The notes beneath the pieces are model-generated. The model was not told where the DNA came from. It did no database searches and saw nothing but the letters and a program-made list of their open reading frames with translations. Positions 1-8,402 of a stretch of 64,000 bases of DNA are shown here, piece by piece. Positions within the stretch are counted from its first letter, which is position 1; each line of letters opens with the position of its first letter. Both the position numbers and the translations under genes were made by a program. The stretch comes from Planctomycetota bacterium (GTDB taxonomy: Bacteria; Planctomycetota; Planctomycetia; Gemmatales; Gemmataceae). The DNA is taken from contig JAIOPV010000254.1 of NCBI GenBank assembly GCA_021413735.1, positions 19,140-83,139 on the forward strand, read 5' to 3'.

Positions 1-72
1 TATTTTCCACAATCGTGAAGAAATCAGTGAAGTGCAGATGATTCTGACAACAATTTCTTCCCCTTGGGTGCC

Positions 73-570
73 ATGCCAACGATTGACACAGCGACCGATC
101 CCGCGATGCCCGACCTCCTGTGGATTGGCTATCACCCGCGAGCGATGGCGCCGCTTGTCGCACTCATCGCGATTGTATCGGTGGTCGTGTGGACCGGTCG
201 TTGGTATCTGGACGATTTTTCGCAACTCGCCGACGTGCTGGGTGGCTGGGCGATGTTCGGCCTTGCGTGGGGCGTGTGGCCGGCTCTCGTTGTCCTGTTT
301 CTCTACCGCACCGTGACCTTCACCTATCGCCTGACGAATCGTGCCGTGTATGTGGATTTTGGGCCGCTGTTTTTGCCGGTCGCGCCAGTTCTCCTGAGCG
401 AGCTTGATCTGGTCGTCGTTGGTGGTTGGTGGTTGCCCCGGCAACTCGGAGTGGGGTATGTCGAATTGCGGGCAGGCGAACGCGTGCTCCGGCTGAAGGG
501 TGTCCCGTCCCCGGATTCGTTCGCGGAACGAATCCGAGCGATGAAGAACGCTACAAAACCGACGGCGTGA
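73..570 (+). CDS. Membrane protein with PH-like domain
   Basis: Protein of 165 aa. Two hydrophobic segments (about residues 24-42 and 67-88) are followed by a soluble stretch beginning YRLTNRAVYVDFGPL. This is the usual layout of bacterial PH-domain (YdbT/YdbS-like) membrane proteins: a membrane hairpin, then a PH-like beta domain facing the cytoplasm. The ATG at 73 is chosen because the frame upstream offers only a TTG at 64; neither has a clear ribosome binding site. It stands alone, with 677 bp of poorly coding DNA after it. The function is unknown. The family assignment rests on topology and the T-N-R motif, so it is moderate. Confidence 0.6.
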   Translation: MPTIDTATDPAMPDLLWIGYHPRAMAPLVALIAIVSVVVWTGRWYLDDFSQLADVLGGWAMFGLAWGVWPALVVLFLYRTVTFTYRLTNRAVYVDFGPLFLPVAPVLLSELDLVVVGGWWLPRQLGVGYVELRAGERVLRLKGVPSPDSFAERIRAMKNATKPTA

Positions 571-581
571 CCCAACAGCCA

Positions 582-707
582 TCACGGCATGAGGTCCGTC
601 ACGATGCCGATTTTGGGGATGGCTTCGATCACCCGCTTGACGCCTTCAGTTGTTACTTTCGTCCCTTCAATGCTCAAATTGACGATCTTTCGGTTGTGAC
701 GCAAATC
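582..707 (-). pseudogene. Remnant of a leucine-rich-repeat protein
   Basis: Read on the minus strand, this stretch gives about 41 codons ending in TGA, with the pattern IVNLSIEGTKVTTEGVKRV followed by IEAIPKIGIV. That is the classic last repeat of planctomycete LRR proteins (L..L..TKVTD.GV..L..ALP...I). A stop codon lies immediately upstream in the same frame and there is no start, so it looks like the decayed 3' end of a gene. It is short, so chance similarity cannot be excluded. Confidence 0.45.
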
Positions 708-1247
708 TCATCCCTTGTCCGTTACTTCCGAGAGCTTCGCTGCACACGAATTTGACGCAACGCCGGTCAAAAAGTGACAATCACCCACACAGAACTGCCG
801 CAATCACGACCCAAATACCCAATACTCGCTCCGTTCCTTCTTCCTGTGAGTTGCGTTCGTCTCAACTGCTGCGAATCCCTGTCCACCGTGACCGAATTCT
901 CAGCGGGCTGATGGACCACCCGCAAGACCAAACCGATCGTAAATCGACGACAACGCAAGCTGTCGTCGTTGAGTCACGCTCGCTCGTGCTTCAGTCTCCG
1001 TCGACCGCACAGCAACTGCAAGCGAAGGATTCACCGGACTGGAACGTGGCAAACGGCTGACGGAGCGGTTTTTGTTTTCGAGGGCATGCACTTGACGGCG
1101 AAAGTCTCGTCGTTTACTGCCGCGTCTATGCGGGCAGTTCTATGGGCATACCTGGATAGAACGGCTTGGTGTTTCGTTGTCCCCGTCAGGCCGAGGTGGT
1201 ATTCTGCCCGAAGTCAATTCCCCACAATCCCGCACGAGAATACTCTC
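708..1247. other. Intergenic region, nothing recognised
   Basis: About 540 bp with short frames of low-complexity or basic composition that resemble no family. The long frame running into the next gene from 969 is probably not translated here: its residues look like random translation until the signal peptide at 1248. Confidence 0.4.
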
Positions 1248-3176
1248 ATGCCCTGGCTCGCAACGGCCATCACGTTCCTGTGTGGGACAACTGTCCTCGC
1301 TGCGGCCGAATTGCCGACGGGCAAGGAACACACCAACTCGCTCGGTATGAAACTGGTGAGGGTCGAGGCTGGCGAGTTCGTCATGGGTTCGGGCGAAGTT
1401 CCGCCGAGAACTCGCGAAGAGTGGGATGCACGCGAGTGGGACGAAGCACCGGCTCACAAGGTGAAGATCTCGAAACCCTGCTTCATGGGTGCAACTGAAG
1501 TCACCAACGTCCAGTACGAGCAGTTCGACCCCGAACACAAGAAACTCCGCGGCAAACACGGCGTCAGCAAACTCGACGATGAACCTGTTGTGATGGTGAC
1601 CTGGCAGCAAGCGGTCGATTTCTGCGCCTGGCTCGCCAAGAAGGAAGGGAAGCCCTACCGGTTGCCGACCGAGGCTGAGTGGGAATACGCTTGCCGAGCG
1701 GGGACGACCACCGCGTACCACACCGGCGACACACTCACCCCGGAGCAGGCGAACTTCGGCGTCGCGACTAACGAAAAGAAGCGGCTCACCACTGTTGCTG
1801 TTGGCGGATACAAGCCAAACGCCTGGGGTTTGCACGACATGCACGGGAACATCGCCGAGTGGTGCCTCGACTGGTACGGTCCCTACGAAGCCGGCGAACA
1901 GAGCGACCCCGTCGGTCGGGCAGACGGCTGGGCACGGGTGACACGCGGTTGGAGTTACTTGCCGGCTTCGCACAAGCTCGGGGCAGTTCGTTACTGCCGT
2001 TCGGCGAACCGCTCGGGACACTTACCAGACGACGCGAATCGCGTCACAGGGTTCCGCGTCGTTCTGGGCGAGATGCCGACGACGAAGCCTCTGCCGGTGG
2101 CCGAACCGCCTTTGAACCAGCGAGATGTGAAACAAGGCCCGGCTCCGAAGGATGGCCCCGACGCGACGAAGCCATACTTCGCGGATTTGGCGAAGGGGCT
2201 GTCGGTGCCGAAGGATATGTGGGGGCCGATTTACGGTGCGTGGAACCACTTCTCGACGATCGCCGTTTGCCCCAATGGCGACCTGCTGGCGGTCTGGTAC
2301 ACCTGCACCCAGGAAGAGGGGCGTGAGTGCGCCCAAGCGGCGTGCCGACTCCGCGCCGGCTCAGATAAGTGGGACACGCCTTCGTTCTTCTTCGGCACAC
2401 CAGACTGTAACACGCACGCCCCGGTTCTGCTCTCCGACGGCAAACGCCTTTACCACTTCTTCACGCAGTCGTTCGCGGGCTGGGACGACGCTGCCGACTG
2501 CATGCGGGTCTCGGAGGACAGCGGCGCAACGTGGTCGAAACCTCGCGTGATATTGAGCCGCGAAGATCCGTTGCGGATGAGCCAGCCGTGTTCGGCGTTC
2601 GTGGCCGCGAACGGAAAACTCGTCCTGGCTGTGGATGGCGACTTCGGCCATCGCGACGAACGCATCATGACCAGCGCCGACGGCGGCAAGACGTGGACAG
2701 TCAGCAAGGGTGATCTCCGCAAGGCGGCCGGAAAGTACGCAATCCATCCTGCGAGCGTCCAGCGAGCCGATGGTGCGTTCCTGACCTTCCTCCGCGGACC
2801 CGACCCGATGCCAGCATTCGCATCGAAAGACGAGGGCGAAACGTGGGAGCCAGTGCCGACGCCGTTCCCCGGAATCTCCGTCGGTCAGAAGGCGGCGGCG
2901 CTAAAGCTCGCGGGCGGCGGATTGCTTCTGTGCAGTTTCGACAACAAGAAGCAACTATTCGGCGGCGGAACGTTTGCGGCGCTGTCGTTCGACGACGGAA
3001 AGACATGGCCGCACGTCCGCAAAGTGGAAGGCCCGACAGGTTACATGTCGCTGGCGCAAGGCCCGAACGGTGTGATCTACCTTCTCGGACCCAACGGGAG
3101 CAACATCCGCTGCGTGGCGTTCAACGAGGCGTGGCTCAGGGATGGGAAGCCGCTGAAGCCGAACGACAACAAGTAA
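1248..3176 (+). CDS. Secreted FGE-sulfatase domain / sialidase-like fusion protein
   Basis: Protein of 642 aa. The ATG at 1248 gives a clean signal peptide (MPWLATAITFLCGTTVLAAA), which decides the start; the frame is open further upstream but not protein-like. Residues of about 30-290 form a formylglycine-generating-enzyme (FGE-sulfatase, SUMF1) domain: NSLGMKLVRVEAGEFVMGSG, RLPTEAEWEYACRAGT, DMHGNIAEWCLDWY and a closing TGFRVVL. The C-terminal half (about 330-640) holds several Asp boxes (SEDSGATWSKP, SADGGKTWTVS, SKDEGETWEPV, SFDDGKTWPHV), typical of a sialidase/BNR beta-propeller. FGE-like domains in planctomycetes are often structural or lectin-like rather than true sulfatase activators. 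A secreted glycan-binding or glycan-cleaving protein is likely, but the substrate cannot be told. Confidence 0.8.
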   Translation: MPWLATAITFLCGTTVLAAAELPTGKEHTNSLGMKLVRVEAGEFVMGSGEVPPRTREEWDAREWDEAPAHKVKISKPCFMGATEVTNVQYEQFDPEHKKLRGKHGVSKLDDEPVVMVTWQQAVDFCAWLAKKEGKPYRLPTEAEWEYACRAGTTTAYHTGDTLTPEQANFGVATNEKKRLTTVAVGGYKPNAWGLHDMHGNIAEWCLDWYGPYEAGEQSDPVGRADGWARVTRGWSYLPASHKLGAVRYCRSANRSGHLPDDANRVTGFRVVLGEMPTTKPLPVAEPPLNQRDVKQGPAPKDGPDATKPYFADLAKGLSVPKDMWGPIYGAWNHFSTIAVCPNGDLLAVWYTCTQEEGRECAQAACRLRAGSDKWDTPSFFFGTPDCNTHAPVLLSDGKRLYHFFTQSFAGWDDAADCMRVSEDSGATWSKPRVILSREDPLRMSQPCSAFVAANGKLVLAVDGDFGHRDERIMTSADGGKTWTVSKGDLRKAAGKYAIHPASVQRADGAFLTFLRGPDPMPAFASKDEGETWEPVPTPFPGISVGQKAAALKLAGGGLLLCSFDNKKQLFGGGTFAALSFDDGKTWPHVRKVEGPTGYMSLAQGPNGVIYLLGPNGSNIRCVAFNEAWLRDGKPLKPNDNK

Positions 3177-3254
3177 GACGGGACTCGGGATCGACCGGGC
3201 GAGACGAACCCGATGAGTCCACCGGGAAGCAACCAACGCGGGAATGGAGGTAGA

Positions 3255-4070
3255 ATGAGCATGACCTTCCCTCTTGGCGGCGATTTGCCTGTGAACCGAG
3301 TCGGTTACGGCGCAATGCGTCTGTGCGCTCAGCCAGGCAACTTCGGTCGCTTCCCCGACTGGGAGGCCGGTAAGCGGTTACTTCGCCGTGCCGTCGAACT
3401 GGGCGTCAATTTCATCGACACCGCCCACGCATATGGCCCGTCTTGCAACGAAGAACTGATCGGCGAAGCACTCACGCCGTACCCGGCTGGACTCGTGATC
3501 GCGACAAAGGGAGGCGTTGAAAAGACGGCACCAGACAAAGTCTTCCCGGACGGACGACCGGAAACCATCCGGCGTCGCTGCGAAGAAAGCCTGCGTCTGC
3601 TTCGTGTCCAACGCATCGACCTCTATCAACTTCACCGGCCTGACCCAAACGTACCGTTCGCCGACAGCGTGGGCGCGATCGCAGAACTACGCCTCGAAGG
3701 GAAGGTGCGGCACGTCGGCTTGTCGAACGTCACGGTTGCGCAGATCGAGGAAGCACGAGGAATCGTGCCGATCGCGTCCGTGCAGAACCGCTACAACCTG
3801 CTCGAACGAGCTGACGATCCGGCAGTTGATTACTGCGCCGTGCACGGAATCGCGTATTTACCCTGGGGACCGCTCGCGGCGAAGCCCTTCGCACCCGATG
3901 CTCCGCTTGCACGCACACATGGTGCGCTGGCCTGGCTGCTCCGGCGATCGCCGAACATCATCGTTATCCCCGGTACGACTTCGCTTGCGCACTTGGAGGA
4001 GAACGTTCGTGCTGGAAGGCTGATGCTGTCCGACGAGGAGTTTGCTGCGATCTCGGCCAACAACGCGTGA
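3255..4070 (+). CDS. Aldo/keto reductase
   Basis: Protein of 271 aa, NAD(P)H-dependent TIM-barrel oxidoreductase of the aldo/keto reductase superfamily. The catalytic tetrad is visible: D55 and Y60 in FIDTAHAYG, K85 in VIATKGG, and H127 in DLYQLHRPD. Near the C-terminus, the SPNIIVIPGTTSLAHLEEN stretch is the usual cofactor-binding region. The ATG at 3255 is chosen because GGAGG at 3246-3250 sits 4 nt upstream; the in-frame codon at 3213 would add an unconserved tail. It lies 78 bp after the sialidase-like gene on the same strand, so co-transcription is possible. The carbonyl substrate is unknown. Confidence 0.9.
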   Translation: MSMTFPLGGDLPVNRVGYGAMRLCAQPGNFGRFPDWEAGKRLLRRAVELGVNFIDTAHAYGPSCNEELIGEALTPYPAGLVIATKGGVEKTAPDKVFPDGRPETIRRRCEESLRLLRVQRIDLYQLHRPDPNVPFADSVGAIAELRLEGKVRHVGLSNVTVAQIEEARGIVPIASVQNRYNLLERADDPAVDYCAVHGIAYLPWGPLAAKPFAPDAPLARTHGALAWLLRRSPNIIVIPGTTSLAHLEENVRAGRLMLSDEEFAAISANNA

Positions 4071-4215
4071 CCAGTTCGACGAGCCGATCGGTCAACTCTT
4101 CGGTTTCGCCTGGTGCTCGTTGACCCACTTCAGTTTCGGCGACGGAGAAATTCCGAACCATGCTCGTTCCGTCATCCGGTTCGATCGCTGGCGATGGGTC
4201 CTCCGGTTGACCTAT

Positions 4216-5613
4216 TCATTCGACGAGGTAAACCACCTGAGCCTTGCCTGCCAGGGTTGGGACAACGAGTCCCACACTTCCTGACGCACCTGTTGCTACA
4301 AATTTCCCGACCACAAATTGCGATTGAAATATGCCTGGACCAACCGCCGTTAGTTGTGCCCACCGAGCATAGGCAGTGCCAGAGATCGTGTCGCCGCTCG
4401 CGTTACGCTTCAGCACGATCGGTTTCGTATTCCACCGGCGTTGATAGATGAGGTACCCAGCGAACGGGCTCTCCGATCCGGTAAGTGAAGTCAGATTCAA
4501 GTTACCCGCATCGATGTTGATGTCGCCAAAGGTTACACTCATGTCCGTTCCGAGTTGGTTACCATCGCTTTTGTCCGGACCGCCGGTCGTCGCGGCGTAG
4601 TTGCTCCCGGTGTTGTAAAACATCACGCCAGTGCCCACGATCGTTCCCGTCGTGGAGAGGTTCAATGCGTGTCCAGCATGACCCCCACGAAGAACATAAA
4701 TCCCAGCCTGAAATGTCACGGTCCCAGGTCCACCTGTGACCTCGATAGACCCATAGATGCCGGGCGACAGACTCACGCTTTCCCCGCTGGTGAGGAGGAT
4801 TGAGACATCCTGCGGGGCGTCGTGGTTTTGGCCGTCGGCTCCTGGATAAACAGCTAACACGCCATTCGCGGTCGTCGGCGTTGCAAGATTCAGGAAGGGA
4901 TCGCTCATGAGCAACTCACTTGCCTTCAGACACGCCGCACCAGCTGCGGTGCGGTAACTGGCTGGAGTGTCCACACCACCAACAACCCGGAGGCGGTCGG
5001 CTCGCACCGTTCCGCCGTTCAGGACTCGTGCGGCCGGACCAAGAACCCCCAGATTCACCGTCGCGCCCGCTTCATCGACTCCAGTCCCTTGTGAGTTCAC
5101 CCAAACTCGACCTCCGACCGTCAGAGTGACTCCATCGACTGTGAGTCCCGGGCCCGCGCTCGGATCGAGTGCGGAAATGAGTTCCTTGGGAGCGCCAAGT
5201 TCGGAACCTGCAACAGCACGCGAGACAGCTTGTGGGTTCGTTGGCCCTGATAGTACCTGGATGAACCAGGTGTTCACAGGGACCGTAACAATTACTTCCG
5301 AGTAGCGGGTATCTCCCACATTGACGCCAAGGCTCGGGGGTGAGTTGACAACGACCGTTGCGCCCGTGAGTCGATGCTGCGTTCGGACAATTTCTTCTGC
5401 TGCGGCAAGGGCTGTTGCGCTGGATTCGCCTGCGAGCAGTTTCATCGCGACCACTCTCGAAGCAGCGTCGGCGGCGTTCTGACCCTGTCGGCGTCCAGCG
5501 AACAACGCACCGGCGTCGAGGACCAACGCAATCATTCCGCACAACGCAGGGAGGAGGAGCGAGACGAGAACGAGGACTTTCCCCGAGCGCGGGTTGCTTT
5601 GAAGTCGATGCAT
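4216..5613 (-). CDS. tadG: TadG-like Flp pilus assembly protein
   Basis: Protein of 465 aa and last gene of the Tad operon. After a short basic N-terminus there is one hydrophobic segment (about residues 11-35, GKVLVLVSLLLPALCGMIAL), then DAGALFAGRRQGQNAADAAS, the standard TadE/TadG start: a prepilin-like membrane anchor followed by a tail that faces outward. The rest is beta-rich, low in Cys, and shows repeated G-T-V-x-x-G patterns. The start at 5613 leaves 11 nt after the tadE stop. TadG-family minor pseudopilins are thought to help anchor or initiate the pilus. The C-terminus is divergent, so the exact role is inferred from position and the N-terminus. Confidence 0.75.
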   Translation of the reverse strand: MHRLQSNPRSGKVLVLVSLLLPALCGMIALVLDAGALFAGRRQGQNAADAASRVVAMKLLAGESSATALAAAEEIVRTQHRLTGATVVVNSPPSLGVNVGDTRYSEVIVTVPVNTWFIQVLSGPTNPQAVSRAVAGSELGAPKELISALDPSAGPGLTVDGVTLTVGGRVWVNSQGTGVDEAGATVNLGVLGPAARVLNGGTVRADRLRVVGGVDTPASYRTAAGAACLKASELLMSDPFLNLATPTTANGVLAVYPGADGQNHDAPQDVSILLTSGESVSLSPGIYGSIEVTGGPGTVTFQAGIYVLRGGHAGHALNLSTTGTIVGTGVMFYNTGSNYAATTGGPDKSDGNQLGTDMSVTFGDINIDAGNLNLTSLTGSESPFAGYLIYQRRWNTKPIVLKRNASGDTISGTAYARWAQLTAVGPGIFQSQFVVGKFVATGASGSVGLVVPTLAGKAQVVYLVE

Positions 5614-5624
5614 GGCAGCTTCTG

Positions 5625-6071
5625 TTAGTGCGAAATAATGGCTGTGGAAATCGTGGTGAGGGTGACTGGACCACCTCCCCACAACTGAGGAAAAGTGGGT
5701 TGGTAAGGAGTCTGGACTGTCACCCGCACACGCGAGCCGGGTTCGTTGTCACCATCGGGCCACTCGACTGTCACGGTCACACTCTCGGGAGCAAGACCAC
5801 AGAGTTGTGCACGGATCTCAGATGGGAAGGCGCCAGAATCACTGGCGAGAGTCGGACCAGTGGTGTCTGGCCCCCAAGAGCCGAGTGTTGCCGCTTCGGA
5901 TCCGTGAACTGATGCGACTCGTGTTCCGTGGCGGGCAACGTACGACAAGATGTGCTTTCGATAAAGCGCCATGCTGAGATCGAGCATCGCCACGATGAAA
6001 CTGAGCAACACCGCGAGGACGATGACACCCTCAACAGTCGTCGCACCGCGGCGATGATTAGCGCGTCTCAT
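5625..6071 (-). CDS. tadE: TadE-like minor pseudopilin (second copy)
   Basis: Protein of 148 aa. The N-terminus has basic residues, then GATTVEGVIVLAVLLSFIVA, a TadE-type hydrophobic helix with a Glu at the expected pilin-like position, and an outward domain of about 100 aa. It lies between another TadE-like gene and the TadG-like gene, 24 bp after the former. In Tad systems TadE and TadF are minor pseudopilins processed by the prepilin peptidase; this one may fill the TadF place. Confidence 0.75.
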   Translation of the reverse strand: MRRANHRRGATTVEGVIVLAVLLSFIVAMLDLSMALYRKHILSYVARHGTRVASVHGSEAATLGSWGPDTTGPTLASDSGAFPSEIRAQLCGLAPESVTVTVEWPDGDNEPGSRVRVTVQTPYQPTFPQLWGGGPVTLTTISTAIISH

Positions 6072-6095
6072 GGTCCAATTCCGCGACGGAGTGAT

Positions 6096-6518
6096 TCAGG
6101 GTCGGCTCAGAGGCATCACGGTAACCCGTTGAACAGTCACTGATGTTGGGAGTCCTGGCCAGCGGGTCACCATCTCGAATGGATACGACACAGTCACTGC
6201 GACTCTGGCATCGGTCCCGGTCCCAGTTGTGATGATTACAACTGTCAATGAGGATGGATCGAAGGAGGTCATTCCCGCCATTTCGTTCACAGCTGCCTGA
6301 CGGACTCGCTCTTCCCACCGTTCGCGTGTAGCTGTGGTGTAAGGGTGTGTGCTACCAAATTCACCTGCCGAACGAGCCGCACTTATCACCGTGAGATCGA
6401 CATGGACAATGCGCCCAAAGTCCACGCCGCCGAGAATCATGAGCGCCAGAAATGGGAGAACGAAGGCGAATTCCGTCGCTGCGAGTGCTTGGCGTTTGGT
6501 TCTCGGATACGCGATCAT
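6096..6518 (-). CDS. tadE: TadE-like minor pseudopilin (first copy)
   Basis: Protein of 140 aa. The segment ALAATEFAFVLPFLALMILG is a textbook TadE N-terminal helix, followed by GVDFGRIVHVDLTVISAARS and a small soluble domain. Its ATG overlaps the tadC stop codon as ATGA, which indicates translational coupling. It is expected in the inner membrane with its C-terminus outside, as a minor component of the Flp pilus. Confidence 0.8.
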   Translation of the reverse strand: MIAYPRTKRQALAATEFAFVLPFLALMILGGVDFGRIVHVDLTVISAARSAGEFGSTHPYTTATRERWEERVRQAAVNEMAGMTSFDPSSLTVVIITTGTGTDARVAVTVSYPFEMVTRWPGLPTSVTVQRVTVMPLSRP

Positions 6519-7438
6519 TTTGTGGTTTTGGAGAAGAGGCTTAGGGTCTGGATAATCATCGGACCAAGGATGATGGCGAGGACACCCGGGAAGATGAACA
6601 ACAATGTCGGGAACAGGATTGCGGTTGCTGCCTTGTGTGCTGCTTCTTCAGCTTGGAGTACCCGCTTCGCACGGAGTTGATCCGCGAGCGCAAGAAGCGC
6701 CGGGACCAGCTCAGTCCCCAGTCGTTCAGCTTGTCCAACCACCGAAGCGAGACTCACGAGTTCGTCCAGATCGGTCCGATCGGCGAAGTGACGCAGGGCA
6801 TCACCTCCCGAGAGTCCAATTTCGACTTCACGCTCCACCAGTTTGAGATCGCGCCACAAATTGGGGTGGGACTCTTCCAGATCCGCAGTGACGATTCGCC
6901 ACGCAGCCAGGAGGGAGGTTCCTCCTTCAAGACACAGAATCAAGATGTCGAAGAAATCTGGGAGCCCCCGCCGGAGGTCGGACTGCCGAGTTTTCCTGCG
7001 GGCGCCAAGCCAGAATCCCGGCGTCACGAACCCGATCCCACTTGCGAAGGTCGCGCCGATCGCGGCATTGGTCATCGTCACTTTCCCAGTGAGACCCAAA
7101 CCGATCGCCAGAGGCCACGGCAAAAGAGCCAGGGCGATTTGGACCGCCAGATACACGGCCGGAGCCTGCACTTGATAGAGTCCCGCATGTGCGAGTTTCT
7201 TCCGAAGAACCTCCGAGCGATAACTGTTGATTGGGAGCAAGGGCGTGGCGACACGAGCCGCCAGAGCTGCCAACCGAGCAAGAGTCCCGCGAGGCGGTGC
7301 TTCTTCGGGGTGCCCCGCGAGAACCGCCACTCTCGCCGCGACGCGGTCTTGTTCGTCTGATCCTAACGAGGAAAGGGCGAAGACCATCCCAACCACTGCG
7401 AGGAATATCAACACACTTAGCGGATCGATTGACGGCAT
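6515..7438 (-). CDS. tadC: Flp pilus inner-membrane protein TadC
   Basis: Protein of 307 aa of the type II secretion GspF/TadC family. Membrane segments are near residues 5-25, 95-145 and 280-300. The central cytoplasmic GspF region reads LRRGLPDFFDILILCLEGGT and later SLASVVGQAERLGTELVPAL. With TadB it forms the platform on which the TadA ATPase works. It starts 10 bp after the tadB stop and its stop overlaps the next start. Confidence 0.9.
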   Translation of the reverse strand: MPSIDPLSVLIFLAVVGMVFALSSLGSDEQDRVAARVAVLAGHPEEAPPRGTLARLAALAARVATPLLPINSYRSEVLRKKLAHAGLYQVQAPAVYLAVQIALALLPWPLAIGLGLTGKVTMTNAAIGATFASGIGFVTPGFWLGARRKTRQSDLRRGLPDFFDILILCLEGGTSLLAAWRIVTADLEESHPNLWRDLKLVEREVEIGLSGGDALRHFADRTDLDELVSLASVVGQAERLGTELVPALLALADQLRAKRVLQAEEAAHKAATAILFPTLLFIFPGVLAIILGPMIIQTLSLFSKTTK

Positions 7439-7448
7439 GGCTTCCCTG

Positions 7449-8402
7449 TCAAAAGTTCACCTTGAGAATGCGGCGAATCCACAGTATCCCAATAATTTGC
7501 GAACCAATCACGGCCGCCAACAGACGGGGATTCTCAAGCATTGAGATGGCATAAGCTCGCTTGACCACGAGCATCACGAGAAACACAGCCAGCGGCAGCA
7601 CCATCAAGATTCTCGCCTGGAGTAGTCCCTCTGCAGTCAGGGTGCGAATCATTCCTTGGACCCGGAAACGTTCGCGAATGACACCTCCAAGTCTTCCGCA
7701 AACGTTGGTCAGGTTCCCGCCGCTTCGGTAATGCGTGAGGATCGCTGTGATCGCAATCCGATATTCGGGCAACCCCGCTCGTTCCACCAACTCACGCAGT
7801 CCAGACTCCAGCGACAAGCCCAGGTTCATTCGGCTCGTGAACCGGGTAAACAGCTCTCTGGCTGGGTCCCGGAACTCACTTGGGACAGCCGCGAGTGCCT
7901 GTGGGAGCGAGTGTCCAGCTCGGAGAAACCTCGCGATGAGATCAAGAATCTCGGGTAACTGTGTGAGCAGCATTTCGTTGCGTTTGCGGGCACGAGCACG
8001 AACATACATGAATGGTGTGACTGCTCCGACTACTCCCGCTATCAATCCCAGCTCGATACGCCATATCCAACCGACAGCGACTGCACTCACCACGCCACAC
8101 CCGACAATAATTTTGAGCATGTCGGTGGCCCTGAGCCCCAACCTCGAATGCTCAACCATTGCCGCGAATCGGAAACCAATGGACCGGCGAGACCCGCGAG
8201 ACTGAATCCCATCGCCGTGCTTGAGTTTCATGAGCAACAGCAGTGGGGTTTCAATGCTTTTCCCACCTCCAAACTCGCGCTCGACGCGAACCTGGATTTG
8301 ACTCTCCGTGGACTCCATCGCTTTTAGCAAAATTGGGCCAAGGCTCGCCACCGTTGCGATCACGGCAATGAATACGAGGACGGCGGCAAGGTAATTACTC
8401 AT
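7449..8402 (-). CDS. tadB: Flp pilus inner-membrane protein TadB
   Basis: Protein of 317 aa, GspF/TadB family. It has an N-terminal membrane helix, two helices around residues 95-130, a GspF core (QLPEILDLIARFLRAGHSLP and later YRSGGNLTNVCGRLG), and two C-terminal helices. Its ATG overlaps the tadA stop (ATGA), so the two are translationally coupled. Role: inner-membrane platform of the Tad secretion machine, paired with TadC. Confidence 0.9.
   Translation of the reverse strand: MSNYLAAVLVFIAVIATVASLGPILLKAMESTESQIQVRVEREFGGGKSIETPLLLLMKLKHGDGIQSRGSRRSIGFRFAAMVEHSRLGLRATDMLKIIVGCGVVSAVAVGWIWRIELGLIAGVVGAVTPFMYVRARARKRNEMLLTQLPEILDLIARFLRAGHSLPQALAAVPSEFRDPARELFTRFTSRMNLGLSLESGLRELVERAGLPEYRIAITAILTHYRSGGNLTNVCGRLGGVIRERFRVQGMIRTLTAEGLLQARILMVLPLAVFLVMLVVKRAYAISMLENPRLLAAVIGSQIIGILWIRRILKVNF

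Noticed and set aside
969..1247. Upstream extension of the FGE/sialidase protein
   Set aside because: The frame is open, but the translation is not protein-like and would bury the signal peptide that starts at 1248.
1140..2021. Minus-strand frame of 293 codons across the FGE domain
   Set aside because: Antisense shadow; no recognisable domain or start signal.
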